Part shown: one piece after another, positions 1 to 12,699 of the stretch
Layout of the letters: every line of letters begins with the position of its first letter
Position numbering within the stretch: position 1 is the stretch's first letter
From: Lepeophtheirus salmonis
Taxonomy: Eukaryota; Arthropoda; Copepoda; Siphonostomatoida; Caligidae
Assembly: GCF_016086655.4 (NCBI RefSeq)
Contig: NC_052137.2
Span: forward strand, 35,484,007 to 35,548,006
Length of the DNA stretch: 64,000 bases
Direction of reading: 5' to 3'
Notes under the pieces: model-generated
Databases searched by the model: none
What the model was told of the DNA's origin: nothing
What the model saw: only the letters and a program-made list of their open reading frames with translations
Program-made: the position numbers and the translations under genes

Positions 1-1
1 T

Positions 2-719
2 TCATTTCTTCTTAGATTTTTTAGAATGTTCCGCCGTATACTGGTCAGAAAGAAGTTTAACAATGTATTGATAGCTTTCATGGAGGTTACGCTGATATTG
101 TCGGCGTGTATAATGTTTAGCAATATTAGACATGGACTCATTGGAGCGTGAAACAAGGTTTTGAATGGTATTTATATCATCAAGCATCGCGTTAGAGTCA
201 TGAAGTTGGCGAACGAAGGCAGTGTCCACATCTTGTCGGAGAAGAGAACGGAAATTTTTGCTTCCCATGTTAATTCCTAAAGAACTGCGTACGAACAAAA
301 ATACAACACTTATTAGTATTTATGGATCATCTTGCAATAACAACCAATAAAACTTATTACTTTAGGTATCCATGTTGTATGTGCACTGTATATACATATT
401 ATATTGTTTGACCCAGCTGTTGGAAATGAGCAGGTGTGTGTGTGTGTTTTCTTTTTGTTCAAGCAATTAAGGATTTTTATATATAGTTTTTTTTTTTTTT
501 TTCAGTTAAGTATTATGAGTATTCTTAGAAAATAATCAATTGTTCAAAATAAAATATTATGAAATTTTCTTTTTTTTTATCAGATGGAAAGGAATCATCA
601 CCTGCCGCCGGCTCACTCAAATGTTTCTTCAGCTCTAAAATTGATTTATGGGTCCTCTTAGTACTATTTAAATGTACATATATACTGCGTAAATATTGTA
701 ATGTATTCTGATCATTCAT
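2..719 (-). CDS. Small two-exon protein of unknown function (130 aa)
   Basis: I do not recognise this protein. Exon 1 (719-602) starts with an ATG in a good context (CCAAAATGA) and ends at a CAG|GTGATG donor. Exon 2 (276-2) follows a pyrimidine-rich acceptor (GTTCTTTAG) and ends at a TGA at 4-2. Phase 1 is kept across the 325-bp intron, and the joined frame gives 130 residues. The product is mostly charged and polar, likely helical or coiled-coil, and ends in a lysine-rich tail (SKKSKKK). There is no signal peptide and no membrane segment. Exon 2 alone is the longest open frame in the first 30 kb that lies outside a repeat, and the matching splice phase favours a real gene. A KxDL-like identity was considered and dropped. 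The transcript end lies outside the window. Confidence 0.5.
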
Positions 720-1708
720 TTTGGCTCCTTATGTCGGAAATATCTGGCCCTCTAACTTGCATGTCATAGAAAAAGTTGTTTTTTTTTCTTCTCTCTTTTC
801 ATTCTTTAAATATACTGGAACTAATCCTTTAATTTCAAAAAAATTATCAACGGGTACTTTACTTCCCTTCTTTCCGTCATATTTCACATAAAATCATCCG
901 GTTGAATAATTCGAAAGAGACAGAGAGAAACGGAGTATGTATTATCAAATACCATGCATTAAAAGAAGGGATGGGTGTTCAAAATCAATTCCACTTGAAG
1001 GAAAAGAATAAACATAATCCACAGACGGATCCAAATTGTAATAGTCATTATACATCGTGCGGCAACATAGCGTCTTGTTTTACAATGAGTGGCAATCAGG
1101 CTGTAGCCCCCATAATGCGTTAGAGTAGGGAGTGTGATTTTACCTTCAGAAATAAATATTGCCAAAACATGGTTTGTCATGATATTTTATGAAAATTAAA
1201 CTAATTATAATATAGGTTTTGAGCATGTATTAGTATAATTTATGAAAATCAGTTAATTTCTAATGTACAAAAACGATTCATTCAATTCATATTCATAATT
1301 GGAAATTTGAAAATTATTTGAACGCAAATAACTCTAGGGATACTAATATTAGAGAGCAAAAATTAGTGTTTTCAGATCCAATGTCATTCAAAAATTATAA
1401 ATCGCTGCAGTTTTTTCGAATTAAGTAATTGGAGCCGGATTTATGTCGGAACAACCAACATTTTTAACTACTAACTAATTATTTACTCAACTTATCATCA
1501 CAATTATAAAATAAGATATTTTGCCAATTTAATTTCGTATATTGTGTAGGTAATTACACCTCTAAAATTATTCAAAAAAAAAAAAGTTATTTAACAAAAT
1601 AAAAAAAACCAACTGGTATTAAAATACCTGAGTTTGGTTTATTCATTGTATGGACAATGGTGAACGTCATCCATCTCATAGGATTTACAAAACTTTAAAC
1701 ATGTACTC
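720..1708. other. Intergenic, AT-rich, no gene seen
   Basis: Upstream flank of the small minus-strand gene. Overlapping short frames on both strands at 902-1180 show no conserved motif and are taken as chance. No repeat shared with the rest of the window was recognised. Confidence 0.5.
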
Positions 1709-1893
1709 AAGGGGCGATCGCAGGGGGTTGGATGGAGGGGCTGTAGACCCCCCCCCCCAAATCAAGGATTTTTTGGCTTTTTAGTATATTTGTTTTATTA
1801 CTTGTAATTTTTTCGCCAATTTTTTCAGGAAATTTTTATTTTTAAATTCCAAAAACCAAGCCCAAAATATAATCATTGGACGCCCCTCTAGTA
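1709..1893. repeat. MITE-like repeat family B (GGGGCGTCC ends), short copy
   Basis: It begins AGGGGCGATCGCAGGGG and ends GGACGCCCCT, so its ends are inverted. A GC-rich block with a C11 run is followed by the T-rich core typical of this family. Other members lie at 5,622, 13,590, 15,006, 19,250, 55,942 and 60,860. Confidence 0.65.
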
Positions 1894-3429
1894 CTAGCAT
1901 TATGAAACAAAAACGAAAAACTTCTCTGATGTATAAAACTTATTTTATTGCCTTTTGGAAAAAGTATGTTATTTTGTGGCACCCTGTATTATGTAGATAT
2001 AAAGTTATTATCGTTAAAAAAGGAAACTTATATCAGGGTTGTCGGAATTGGGAACCCTCCAATAGTTCAAATTACGCTCTTTTTTTCAAATTGAGAAAAA
2101 AAAATGTTTTGCTTTTTCAATGCTTGAGAGTCTCAGACATCCCTAGTCTATACTTACACAACTCATAAAATAAAAAGAATGTAAAATATGTAAATTATAT
2201 TGTCATAAAATGAATAGAGTTTTGAATGAATGAGTTAAGCAAGAGGTTTTGTGATAATCATATGGCTATATAGTTCCGATATTTTGATCTATGACTAATA
2301 CCATGGAAACCATAAAGTAAATTAATTTCATCCAAGACAAAGGATTTTCAAGAAAAATCAATTTCGTCCCTCCTCCTGTTTTATTGATTAGTTTGGATAT
2401 TTAAAAAGATTAGCAAAGTGACTTCTTCATGTTTCTCCGTATGGATATTCATTCCATCAACGCCTTAGCTATAAATTAGTCCTTTCGCTATTGATTTTCA
2501 AATGAATATCCAAGTAGTTCAACCTTTTAGTTCCAAGTATTAATCTACCTTATTTTATTCTTTTATGGAGTAGCTCAATATATGTACATAGTTAATAGCA
2601 AAAATATTTACAAATGTTATGTATGACTGAGTCATTATTGAAATTGAATGATACTTTATATAGATTAAAGGGGTATTAAATGGTGCTCTAGTAAAAAAAC
2701 ATAATGTAATCATTCGAAAAAAAAAAAATGATGACTGAAGACGTATTCCATCAATTTTACTCAAATCTAATGGTATCAAATAAATTGATAATTAGAAAAA
2801 TATCATCCAAATCATTAAAGGAAAGTTTATATTTGTGACATATTTTTTTAACTTAGTTCGAAAAAGAAGAGGGGATTGAATTATAAAAAATTAAAAATAA
2901 TAAAAGTAACTATTGCAACCAGGGTATGTATCTATAGCACAATGCGTCATACTAAAAAAGAAAAAGATTATGTATATTAATAAAACAAAGTGCACTTTTA
3001 TTTGTCTGAGGAGAACTTATTCTTAACAGAAAGTCTGCTCTGAGCTTTTTCATCTTAAGAAAGGAAAGGGGTGTAAATTTTATGAAATTAAAACTAGCAG
3101 GAACTTAAAGATAGACAATGACAAATTAAAAAGATTTTATTTAAGTTATTTATGGTAAAATTCTAAACATAAACAATCTACTTTAAATATAAAATAGGTA
3201 AATGTCTATTCTAAAACCTCCGTGTATACAACATTTTTTGTTGTTTCTGTACAGCTGATGTAATATAATCAAATCTTCAGCCCTTTTTGAGACTCTTCAC
3301 ATAGTAACATATTATTTTGACTACTGATTTTGTTAAATATAAAGCATTTTCTTTTTTCAAATCTTTGATCCTGTGATTTATTTATTGTCGTTGCCTTTGC
3401 TAACTTGCCATTTCCTTTCTTCGACCATA
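1894..3429. other. Intergenic, AT-rich, no gene seen
   Basis: Only short frames without recognisable motifs. The stretch near 2,935-3,060 (a 'taaaacaaagt' motif followed by 'gtctgaggagaacttat') is a fragment of dispersed repeat family C. Confidence 0.45.
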
Positions 3430-3815
3430 ATGAAGATTCTAGATACATATATACTAAGATTAACTCACTCATCTTCTTCTTAGTTCCCTTTCTTTTTTTT
3501 TTTTTTAGATAGTATTTAATATACGTTCTCCCTTTTCCGTTTGTACAATACTTTGTTCCTTTGATTTTTAATTTTTTTCGGTGCATTTTCGAATCAACAA
3601 CCCATACTTTTAAAAAACTTTGAGACACGGGATCATCCATCTTGTTTTATGAAAAAAACAACCTATTATCAAAAATCAGACTTGCCCTTCAGAGCCCAGG
3701 AGTCTGGTCTGATCATAATTAGACATACCTTTACACACGCAACTCAAAATTCGTAACAACTTTTATTTTATGTCTAAAGTAAGTATTTCTCTCTGTTTTT
3801 GAAATAAATGCGTTT
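3430..3815. repeat. Dispersed repeat H, copy 1
   Basis: About 370 bp that matches 61,705-62,100 in the same orientation. Shared blocks include TCGGTGCATTTTCGAATC, TTAAAAAACTTTGA, TCTTGTTTTATGAAA and TCCGTTTTTGAAATAA-type motifs. The 123-aa minus-strand frame in this block (3,640-3,269) is low-complexity and is not open in the second copy, so it is not called as a gene. Confidence 0.7.
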
Positions 3816-3839
3816 TTATCATTGTTTTTCTAGACATTG

Positions 3840-4075
3840 AACACAAACACATAAATTATTTTAAGACTATGTAGGATAATGAATTTAAGTTCAGCAACGA
3901 GCGTTTGAAGCTATAGCCCATCCGGTCTAATAAAATGAATGACGAGTACATATATATATTAATAAAGGAAAGTTTGTTTATTTGTCTGAAGATGACTCAT
4001 TTTTAGGAACGAGCGTCGGTAGCTATTGTTCAGTGCGTCATATCAAAAATGATTACATATATTCAGGGGTATGAG
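3840..4075. repeat. Dispersed repeat family C fragment
   Basis: Contains the family's recurring phrases: a TCAGCAACGAGCGT-like block, 'aatgaatgacgagtac', and 'taataaaggaaagtttgtttatttgtctgaagatgactc'-type ends. These also occur at 4,815-5,000, 11,030-11,290, 20,090-20,440, 24,100-24,440, 24,740-25,060 and 56,315-57,020. Confidence 0.5.
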
Positions 4076-4814
4076 TTTTTTTTTTGTTGACAACCTGAAC
4101 AATATTTTTTTTCTTTTTTTCAAGATGTTATCATTAATCTTTCATACATGAGAAGAGAACATCTAAGTATTGTGTAACTACGTGTGAGTGTGCACATAAA
4201 AAAAAGTACAGTTAAGGTGGGTTCACTGAAGTGCTTGCGCACAATTTAGCACGCATTAAGGTAGATTTACAGTACACTCTAAGAAGAGGCGTCATCAAAC
4301 TCAGAACGCCCATAAAAACCATAGTCACGTCAACTTGAATCTTGAAGCTAAGAGAACGCACGAACAATATTTTCTGTTCTTTTTTATACATATACATTTG
4401 TTCATAGTATGATCTACTCTGCCAATATTTTCCAGTGCAACGGTACTGTATTGGATGGTATGCGCAAATATATTAGATTGGCAATCAAATTTGAATCATT
4501 CATGCTTGATATCAAGAAACTTTTACAATATTATCAACTCTCTATTACATGGGATAGAAATAGGGTGATCATATTTCCTTAGGCAAAAAAGATCATTTTT
4601 CGACGTGGTATCCGAAGGATGAGTGTCCGGGTTCGATCCATCTTCCAAAATGACAGAGCTCAAGAAGTATAGAATATATATATTTAATCCTATATATATT
4701 GAATTAATATCCAATGAGAACAGAGAGTCAAAACGATCTTTTGACATCCTAAAATACCGAAAAGGAAGATCAGGGTCTGACAATCGTATTTCTTAAAGAA
4801 GATTTTAATATTTG
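4076..4814. other. Intergenic, no gene seen
   Basis: A GGGTTCGATCC motif at about 4,629-4,639 resembles a tRNA B box, but no clover-leaf can be drawn around it. No other structure was seen. Confidence 0.4.
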
Positions 4815-5000
4815 TTTGTTCGTCGACGCCGAATAACTCCAAGCATTGCCTCCTACTTCCACTTTTATAATATATAAAATAATGAATATGACTTTAAACG
4901 AGGTTTAGCAACAAGCAAGTGTAGCTAAAGGTCAGCGTGCCATATTAAAAGGAAAAATATATATTGTACATTAGTAAAACAAAGTTAATCGACACTTAAT
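4815..5000. repeat. Dispersed repeat family C fragment
   Basis: Begins TTTGTTCGTCGACGCCGAAT with 'ccaagcattgcctcctacttcc', then the AACGAGGTTTAGCAACAAGC block and an AGTAAAACAAAGTT tail. The same elements recur at 24,100 in the opposite arrangement. Confidence 0.5.
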
Positions 5001-5621
5001 ATCTCTGAGCAATGCAGGATACTCCTGCTATCTAAGTTGTACAGTTAATATATAATTACATGGATCAATATGTACCTGAGTATAACTGAGATGAGTGACT
5101 AGAAACAAAAATCATACAGAAAGAAATCTCCTAGTTAGTTAAAATGAGATTTCATTGTTTGTACAAGTATATTGAAGGTATCCTTTCATTTTTTACGGAT
5201 GAAAAATTTGGTTTTATAATGTAAAAGTCCCGTTTAAATGGTTGTTCATATTTATACAATAGACCCGCTGTGATATGTCTAAAACACTGTAGGGTTCATA
5301 CAAAATATTTTTATTATTAAAAATAACAATACATGGATGGATGTTGGGCCCAAGATTAAAAAAAAAAAACACTCGAGGAAATATTATTTTGAAAAATGAG
5401 CTTTGAACTTTACTTCACTCCTCATGTAAACCATGGAACAAGCATCCCTTTTTTTTAGACCAACTACGGCCAATTTTTTTCTTTTTTTCCATTAATAGTA
5501 GAATGTAAGAAGGAATTGAATTAAAAGTACTTTATATGTTAAGTATTATTCTGACAACATAAAACAAATAGATCAATTTAAAAAAAATTAACCTCTGAAG
5601 ATATTTATAACATTATCAGGG
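5001..5621. other. Intergenic, AT-rich, nothing recognised
   Basis: No open frame above 60 codons and no shared repeat was noticed in this stretch. Confidence 0.4.
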
Positions 5622-6207
5622 GCGTCCACAAAGGGTGGACTGGAGGAGTTGTTGCTCCCTCCCCCCAAGTTAAGGAATTTTTGCTTTTCAATTGGATTTT
5701 TTTTTGTCAACAGCAATTGATTTTTATTTTTTTTGTATTTTTTTCAAAAAATTTAATATTTTGTGAATAGCTTTGGATTTTTAAATTTTTTTGTCAATAG
5801 TTGTAGATTATAAATTTTTTTCATTTTATTTAAAAAATTTTGAATATTTAAAAAATTTAATATTTAAAATTTAATTTTTGATATTTTTTTGAAAAAATTT
5901 AACATTTTCAAACTTAATGAACGTCAAAGGATTGTTAAATTTTTTTCCAGAATATTTAATATTTAAATTTTCTTTCCAAAATTTTAATTTTCAAAAACTT
6001 TTACGAATAGCTATGGATTTTTGAAATTTTCTTTCCAAAAAATTTAATATTTGAAATTTAGTTTGTAAAATTTTTTGTACATAGCTATGGATTTTAGAAA
6101 CTTTTTTGAAACTTTTTAATTTTTGGATTCTTTTTTCCAAAAAATTCAAAGAACTAGCCCCCTAAAAAAAAAAAATATATATATAATATATATTTGTAAT
6201 ACCCCTG
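5622..6207. repeat. MITE-like repeat family B, long copy
   Basis: Starts CAGGGGCGTCCACAAAGGG, followed by a GC-rich block (TGGACTGGAGGAG...CTCCCTCCCCCC) and then about 450 bp of repeated T/A-rich units around the phrase ATAGCTATGGATTTT. It ends at TACCCCTGACT, the inverted partner of the start. The core looks like degenerate tandem units of roughly 60 bp. Confidence 0.75.
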
Positions 6208-6377
6208 ACTAATCATCTTTTAATTAATTCGCGCCCATATTTCGACTAATTACGTTTCGAAGAAGAGTAAAAAAAGTGTTCATCTTCCATTATTCCATCG
6301 ATCGAGTATTCCTTGTGTAAACCAACAAGATAGTGAAGGATACTTGTTGATAAAAATTGGATGTATTTTTTAAGCTC

Positions 6378-6745
6378 CCCGGGTTTTTTTAGTTGGTAAT
6401 CTGAATAATGAATTTTCTCTTCCTTAGCTGTTATCATTATTATTTAACTCTTTACTATTGACCTTTTTTTCCTACTATATTCAATTATATTCAAACCCTG
6501 ATTGAACATTCGTGTGTGCTCATAAAAGACGGAGAGTAACCCTGAGGATTTGTTGCGGAGTCATAATTGGAAGTCTTTGTTGGGTTGAGAGTAGAATTGA
6601 GGATATGCTAAAAAGCCTTTAAAATTAACGTGATAACCCTGACAATCTGAAGAATGTTTTAGAGAAGAGTAGCTGAGCTGTCATGACCGTCTATTGGATT
6701 AGTTGTGAGCAGCTCTCAGAGGATCGGAAAGGAAGTTAACCCTAA
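6378..6745. repeat. Repeat family A, two partial copies in opposite orientation
   Basis: 6,378-6,600 is a minus-oriented copy (TTGGTAATCTGAATAATG ... GAACATTCGTGTGTGCTCAT ... AGAATTGAGGAT). 6,640-6,745 is a plus-oriented 5' part (GACAATCTGAAGAATGTTTT ... GAGCTGTCATGACCG). Family A is the commonest repeat in the window. Confidence 0.7.
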
Positions 6746-7503
6746 TCCTTCTCCGTATCTAGTAAAACAATGGCAATAATTACTTTGAAATCGATCCTAA
6801 ACTCTTGTCTTAGTCCCACATCAATGACTTTTTATCATAAGCATAATCATAACTTTGCAACCAATGTTATTTAGCAAAGAATTGTTACAATATTAATCAA
6901 TTTTCTTACTCCGTTTTTATCAAGGTTGAATGACTTATCAAATTTGAAAAAAAGGATCAAGTCTTGGATCATTTGTGTCCAAAAGTGGTAATGCTCTCAA
7001 TAAAGGCATGGAAAGAGTTGACAATATTGATTTTTGATATTAAAATATAAAATTTCCATGCCCTCTGAATATTGATATTATATTATCCTCTTAATTACAA
7101 AATTGTTAATGCCTAGAATCGGATTCAATATTATGTAAAACGCCAAAGAACAATTCCTTATTTATCACCAAGACCCAAAAAAGGACAACTCAAACTATTT
7201 AAATGTATAATTCTGATGGAAATTTTTGATGAGAAATTAAATTCAAGTGATGTACAATATAAAAATAAAAACTTCAGTTAATTTTATAGCTTAAAGTATT
7301 CCTTAACTTAAAATAAGATTTAAAAAATATTGGCATTTGTATAACATATAATTATCATTAATATACTGTGGATAGTTTAATTTTTTTAAATGTATTTGTT
7401 CTAAAACTTATGATGTCAACAATTCCAATATTACTTAACTTTCTTATGAAGAATTGCAATTTGTTTAAAATAAAATATTATGGATGTAACAGGAACAATT
7501 AAA
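6746..7503. other. Intergenic, AT-rich, nothing recognised
   Basis: No coding signal and no repeat family identified. Confidence 0.4.
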
Positions 7504-7567
7504 TATAACAATTATATTTCATTTTTTAATGTTAAATAACATTAAAATTCATTTTATAATTGTTATA
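7504..7567. repeat. Imperfect inverted repeat (about 30-bp arms)
   Basis: TATAACAATTATATTTCATT on the left pairs with ...TTCATTTTATAATTGTTATA on the right around a TTAAATAA centre, with a few mismatches. It could fold as a hairpin. Function unknown. Confidence 0.55.
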
Positions 7568-7869
7568 TAAAAATATTAATTTTAATTCCTTTTTTGCCGA
7601 TAATGAAGGAGAAAAAGTCTAGATTTATGACAAGGTTTCAATAATTTTATCATATTGCCTTTCTGATTTTGGGAGACAAGCCTTTAGAAAATTCGAATTT
7701 CAACAGCATAAGAAAAGTCGTATTCACAATAATAATTTGAAGCTTTACTCAAAGAATGAACCTTACGCATGTCTTCTACAATGTTCCAGTCCATATTGAG
7801 TGTTTTCAAAGATTGAGAAAGAACTTATAAGAAATGATAATCTTTATGTCTTAGAGGAAACTACAATCC

Positions 7870-8130
7870 ATGACTGAAGTGTTGATATATTGCACTTGTT
7901 TAATGTATTTGGAAGATATTAAGAAGGCTAACAATAGAACAATTATAACTATTGAAGTCAAAATTCTTCATAACGTGTTGGACTCCAATTTCTGTGATGA
8001 GGGACTAAAGGTTTTCATTATCGATAGTGTAGCTTATTGTATTAAAAGCAGTCAAATACCTTCAGCAACATTTTCCAATGATGTTGCTTGTCACTTGTCT
8101 TACTCATGGTCTGAACATGCTCTGTCCTAA
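7870..8130 (+). pseudogene. Possible hAT-type transposase relic
   Basis: An 86-codon frame contains the string VFIIDSVAYCIKSSQIPSA followed by TFSNDVACHLSYSWS. This is reminiscent of the 'SD.A.Y..K......FPN..H..C..H' block of hAT-family transposases. There is no dimerisation domain or zinc finger nearby and the frame is closed on both sides, so at best it is a fragment. The resemblance is loose and could be chance. Confidence 0.25.
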
Positions 8131-10005
8131 TTACTCCGAAAATATCAAGACTCATATCTCTGAAATAAAAATTTTGTTTCTTAATTCTGATGATCGGAAA
8201 CGAAGGATTTGTACGGCTAGCACTTCAATTCAGTCTCAATGGTAAGGATGAACAGTGATGTAGTTAATAATTCAACAGTGATTTAATCAATAAATTCACA
8301 GCGATAACGTTGTCCATTTATGGCATATAAGACCTCTGCTACGCATTTTTTTCGAAGTTATTATCAATATAAAACTTACAAAGTACAATCAATACAATAA
8401 ACCAAATATTAATATATATATTTAATATCATACTCATATCTACCTATATTCATAATAATCAATAATTATTTTACATCTGCATTATAGATCCTCTTCACAT
8501 TCCATAAATCAGTACTCATTCTAATTATCCACGGGAGAATAAGTAATGTGTAGATCTACCTACAGTCTTATCTAAGGCAACATATTATTTACCACAAGTT
8601 ATTCCTCCATCTTTGACAACATGAATTTACATTGGGACTCCATTGACTGTGATGGCGGAGTAAGGATAAAAAAAAAACTATGACAGCTTTGGTAAATAAA
8701 AACATATATTCAGGGAGTGAGCACTCTCCCAGACAACGCGATGAATCGTAAAATAAATAGAAATGATTTCAATACTTATTCCTTTTCTCCCCTTAAAATC
8801 ATATAATGTGCAGCTGATATTAAGAATGTTCTTAATTCAGTATTACCATATGTCTCACTCCTGCCTTTTCCTCGCGCTCTTAAACAAATTCCATCCCTAA
8901 TTATAGTTTAACAAATAACTCAAATCAACACCGTGTACTCCTGCTCGTCATTAAATGGAAATTACAATTATTATATATTTAAACTGGATGCGTCGATGGT
9001 TTGTCCGAAAGATCTGTGAATGCATTTTTCAATCCCTTAGAAGTATGTCGAAGGGGGTGAATCACGACCATATAACTCCACCAGCTTAATCGAAGCTTAT
9101 CGAAAAAATCAGAAAGAGATGAGGAAACTTGCCTAGGTGATTTTAAAAAGCATTTCAAAGTCCTCTACTTTTCCATTACAAATTTTAACTAAAATTTTAG
9201 ACTCATTACAAATTTGGAGCCTACAAATAAATGGGTGAAAAAGAACTGTTCAAGTATTTGTAGACTGTGTGAGGAGAAAGAAGAAGTTAATAAAAAAAAG
9301 TGTTCTTATTCGAAAAATGGAAGAATGAGACATTGACAATATTTGGGAGTTGTCGTTCAGGGGAGATTTTTACTTGTCGTCGGACTTAATGAGATAAAAT
9401 ATAAACACTAAAGTGTGTGTCTAATATTATCAATTGACAAAAAAACCAAAATCTCTGGTTGGAAGTTTTAATGTGTATGAATACTTTATTTTAAATTATA
9501 AACTAATTTTAGATATGTAAATACTTTATTTTTACAATTATGTAGTTTGAACTTTTAAATATTACTGTTTAAAACAGTATTAAATATTTGTTTTTGTTTT
9601 TTAGAAAGTAAAGTTAATTTATATGTTTAATTTAAGGATAATAAACCGTCCAAACTCCGGGACAAGAAAAAAAATATTATATATTTAAACTTGATTTAAG
9701 AACATAAGCATGGGAGACCATCATTTTTTAGGGAGACAACTTCAACTTTGTCTGAATATTAGCAACTAATTCAGTACAAATTTGACACTTGGATGTTTCC
9801 CAAAATTTTAACATTTTATGATTAGTTGACAATTTAGAAAAGACGTACGTTTCATGTGAAAATCATTTCGACCTTTCCCTTAACAAACTTTAACAAACAT
9901 GGGGTAACTTTGCACACGCACACATCCGTGGCAAAGTCTCGTCCTATGGTTAAGAGTAGAGTTGTATAAAATATGACTTACCTGTACCTAAAAATAAAAG
10001 AACCC
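8131..10005. other. Intergenic, no gene seen
   Basis: About 1.9 kb of AT-rich sequence without an open frame above 60 codons. No family named here was identified in it. Confidence 0.4.
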
Positions 10006-10112
10006 ACAAATTAACGTAATAATCTTAACAATTAGAAGAATTTTTGGGAGGAGAGCAGCTTAGCTGTTATGACGTATTATTAGATCAGCTGCAAGCTCCT
10101 ATAAAATGAAGG
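10006..10112 (+). repeat. Repeat family A, 5' fragment
   Basis: Matches the family head: AACAATTAGAAGAATTTTTG, GAGCAGCTTAGCTGTTATGA, then the palindromic AGATCAGCTGCAAGC. Confidence 0.65.
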
Positions 10113-11029
10113 AAATTAACATAAATACGACTCTGTTTATAGCAAGGACATTTAGTGAGGAATTACTCCAACGTATGTATATCCTCAATTATCCTCTCCG
10201 TAACGCACTTTTTATTATTTTATCCTTTGATGTGAATTATATTAATACAAACCACAATTATAAACACCTCAAAAATAATAATGATAACAGCTTTGTAAAA
10301 TAAGAAATATTCTTTAGATCACCAACTTGAAACAAGATCTCGAAAAAGTTAAGATCATATTTTATACAAAGCTGTCAAATCTCGGCTATGAAATACCAGA
10401 GCTAGCTTTCTAATAAAACTGTCACATCAAGTTGTCCAAAAAAGGCTCAAGTTGCATTTAAGCCTAATTGGACTTCAATTTCAGACTCAAAATTAAAATA
10501 CTTACACGCTCGATTTGGACTCGAACTCGTGACAAATTCCCTGCAGCACCAAAATATTTATTTTATTAATAAAATTTTCTTTTTATTTCTTTCATTTAAC
10601 AAAATCTTGGGTTTTCCTTCATACTGTTGCAATATATGGTATAGTACTTATTACATACAATCTACGTCTATAGATTCTAATGAAATGATATATGTCTGTA
10701 TGTATATTGAACTTGAAACCACAAAAGTGGCTTTTGACACTTTTGCTTTAAATAAACTTATTTTTTATGAACGAATTAAATGCATAAAAGTAAACTAAGA
10801 AAAATTTTATTTAACATTTAATATGTAACATTATAAAATGTTCTTGCTAAGCATTAGAAACAAATATTTAGGCTTATGTCAACTTCTCACACAAGTTTCA
10901 TTTCTTTGAGGTTGATAATTTTTTCCCTATTTAACCCACAGTAAAAAGGTGTAACATAATCAATTGTTACTTAAGACTAAATAATTTAACGTCATGGATT
11001 TTCATAACGTAGAAACAAAGATGAAGTCC
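10113..11029. other. Intergenic, no gene seen
   Basis: Two short plus-strand frames (10,106-10,303 and 10,529-10,798) have AT-driven composition and no motif, and are not called. Confidence 0.4.
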
Positions 11030-11300
11030 CTTTTATAGATAATTGCAATACTTACTTTCATTAAAATAGAGTTAATAAGCGTCGGCGGACATACAAATTT
11101 TGCTTTAATAATATAAAAGAAAACTCCCTCAAGAAAATCATAGTCTCACACTCCGTTTATAATTAATACACTCATACATAGTTACTTAATACTTAGATGT
11201 TATCTCCTCAAGAGCCAAGTAGTACTTTAGCTCGTTGCTAAATCTCATTTAAAGTCACATTCATTTTTTTTTTTTAATTTGATATAAAGTTTTTTCCCCC
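11030..11300. repeat. Dispersed repeat family C fragment
   Basis: Contains TACTTAATACTTAGATGTTA followed by TCTCCTCAAG, then AGCTCGTTGCTAAATCTCAT and AAAGTCACATTCAT. The same order is seen at 20,220-20,410 and 24,225-24,400. Confidence 0.6.
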
Positions 11301-11539
11301 CTTTATCATATGGGGTTGAACTAAACGCCTACGAGATTTCATTCATTTTTACAAACCAGCGTTTCATATTTTATACAACTTTTAAAATATATTTTAAATG
11401 TATATGAGTTATGATATACATCAGAGAGCAATATTAAAGAGTTCTCCCAGTCACCGCATATGTATTTCATTTTAAAAATGGTGAAGAAATAATATAACAA
11501 TAATGGTTTGGGAGTACATCAGATATAAATGGCAGTTGG

Positions 11540-11640
11540 TATGATTGACTATTTTGCCTAACTACCAGATAGTTTCAGGCCTTTTTCTTGTTTCTTTTTG
11601 GAGGAAAGGTTGCGTGATACAATATAAGGATATGATATAC
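11540..11640. repeat. Short dispersed repeat K
   Basis: TTGGTATGATTGACTATTTT ... CTTTTTGGAGGAAAGGTTGC is shared with 12,700-12,790, 14,030-14,085 and 52,865-52,985. Confidence 0.55.
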
Positions 11641-12699
11641 ATTAAAGATCACTGAGTACAATGCCTCCTGTATACGCACTTATGTTACATGCAAAACTAC
11701 TGCAAGGTTTCATTAATATGTCTACCTTGTTATTTTTTAAATAAAAAATATCTTCCTTTTTCTTTCAAACATACATACAGAAAAACTTTACTTTATTGAT
11801 ATAAATTTAGCACTAGCTTAAAAACTTTTAATTTTGTACATTATGTTTGTTGAAAAAAATATTTTAAATCATTTTATGATTTGTATTAATGCACTGAACA
11901 TGGACTACTTATTATGCCACAAGCGCCAGGACGTCTTAAAATCGTCTGTAAATTCAGTTATTATACATCTTTATATAGTACTTTGAGAATTATTATTTAA
12001 TCTAAATAATATTGTTTTAATTGGTGGGATGGAGTTGCACTAATTGAGTATAATTAAACATCATAATAAAAAAAATGGTGGGTCATATACACACCCTAGT
12101 ACTTGGGATAGGAAAATCAGTAATATTTTCGCAGAACCATAATTAATGAGGACAGGAAGGCTGTGACCAATAAAAATTTTCAATAGGTGCATATATTGGT
12201 ATATTAACGAAGAGTTATTGAAATAGTCTCTCCAACTCCCCCCCCCATCCCAATAATCCAATTGTGATCATGAGTATGATTTTTTTTGTAAGGCAATAAA
12301 ATGATTTTTTTCTTTTAATTTCATTTTCTATTTTGTAATGAACCCATGTCCAAAAAGTAAAGAAAAAAATACAATAATGTCTTGTGACCTCATTTTTCAA
12401 GATAGGGAGCTCAAATTTCGTACAAGAGTCTAATACTATAAGACCTGTATAATATAATTTTTTTTTAAATATACCAAATTTGATCGTCAATTTTAAAATG
12501 TTTGATGATATTTTATAAATTATTTTTTTTAAGTGTAATTGTCGTTATCTAACTTGAAAAAAATGTAACCTGTATTTAGTTGTCAGCTGTCGATAATTTT
12601 GCTTCTTTCTCCTTTATCATTGTTCTAAACATTCATTATTTGAATTAAAATTAGCTATAGTTATGTTGTGAACAATTTTCAATATTAATTTCATTGCTG
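11641..12699. other. Intergenic, AT-rich, no gene seen
   Basis: Minus-strand frames at 12,061-12,490 are low-complexity and overlap each other in different frames. No conserved motif was seen. Confidence 0.4.

Noticed and set aside
2..276. Left-edge gene as a KxDL (BORC subunit) protein
   Set aside because: A loose helix-pattern match exists, but the highly conserved 'EKTNEML' and 'K.DL' motifs are absent, so no name is given.
3269..3640. 123-codon minus-strand frame
   Set aside because: Low complexity, lies in repeat H and is not open in the second copy.
4590..4645. tRNA gene suggested by GGGTTCGATCC
   Set aside because: No acceptor, D or anticodon stem can be drawn and the A-to-B box spacing is too short.
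10500..10535. Minus-strand tRNA suggested by GAGTTCGAGTCC
   Set aside because: Only a B-box-like string is present; the flanks do not pair.
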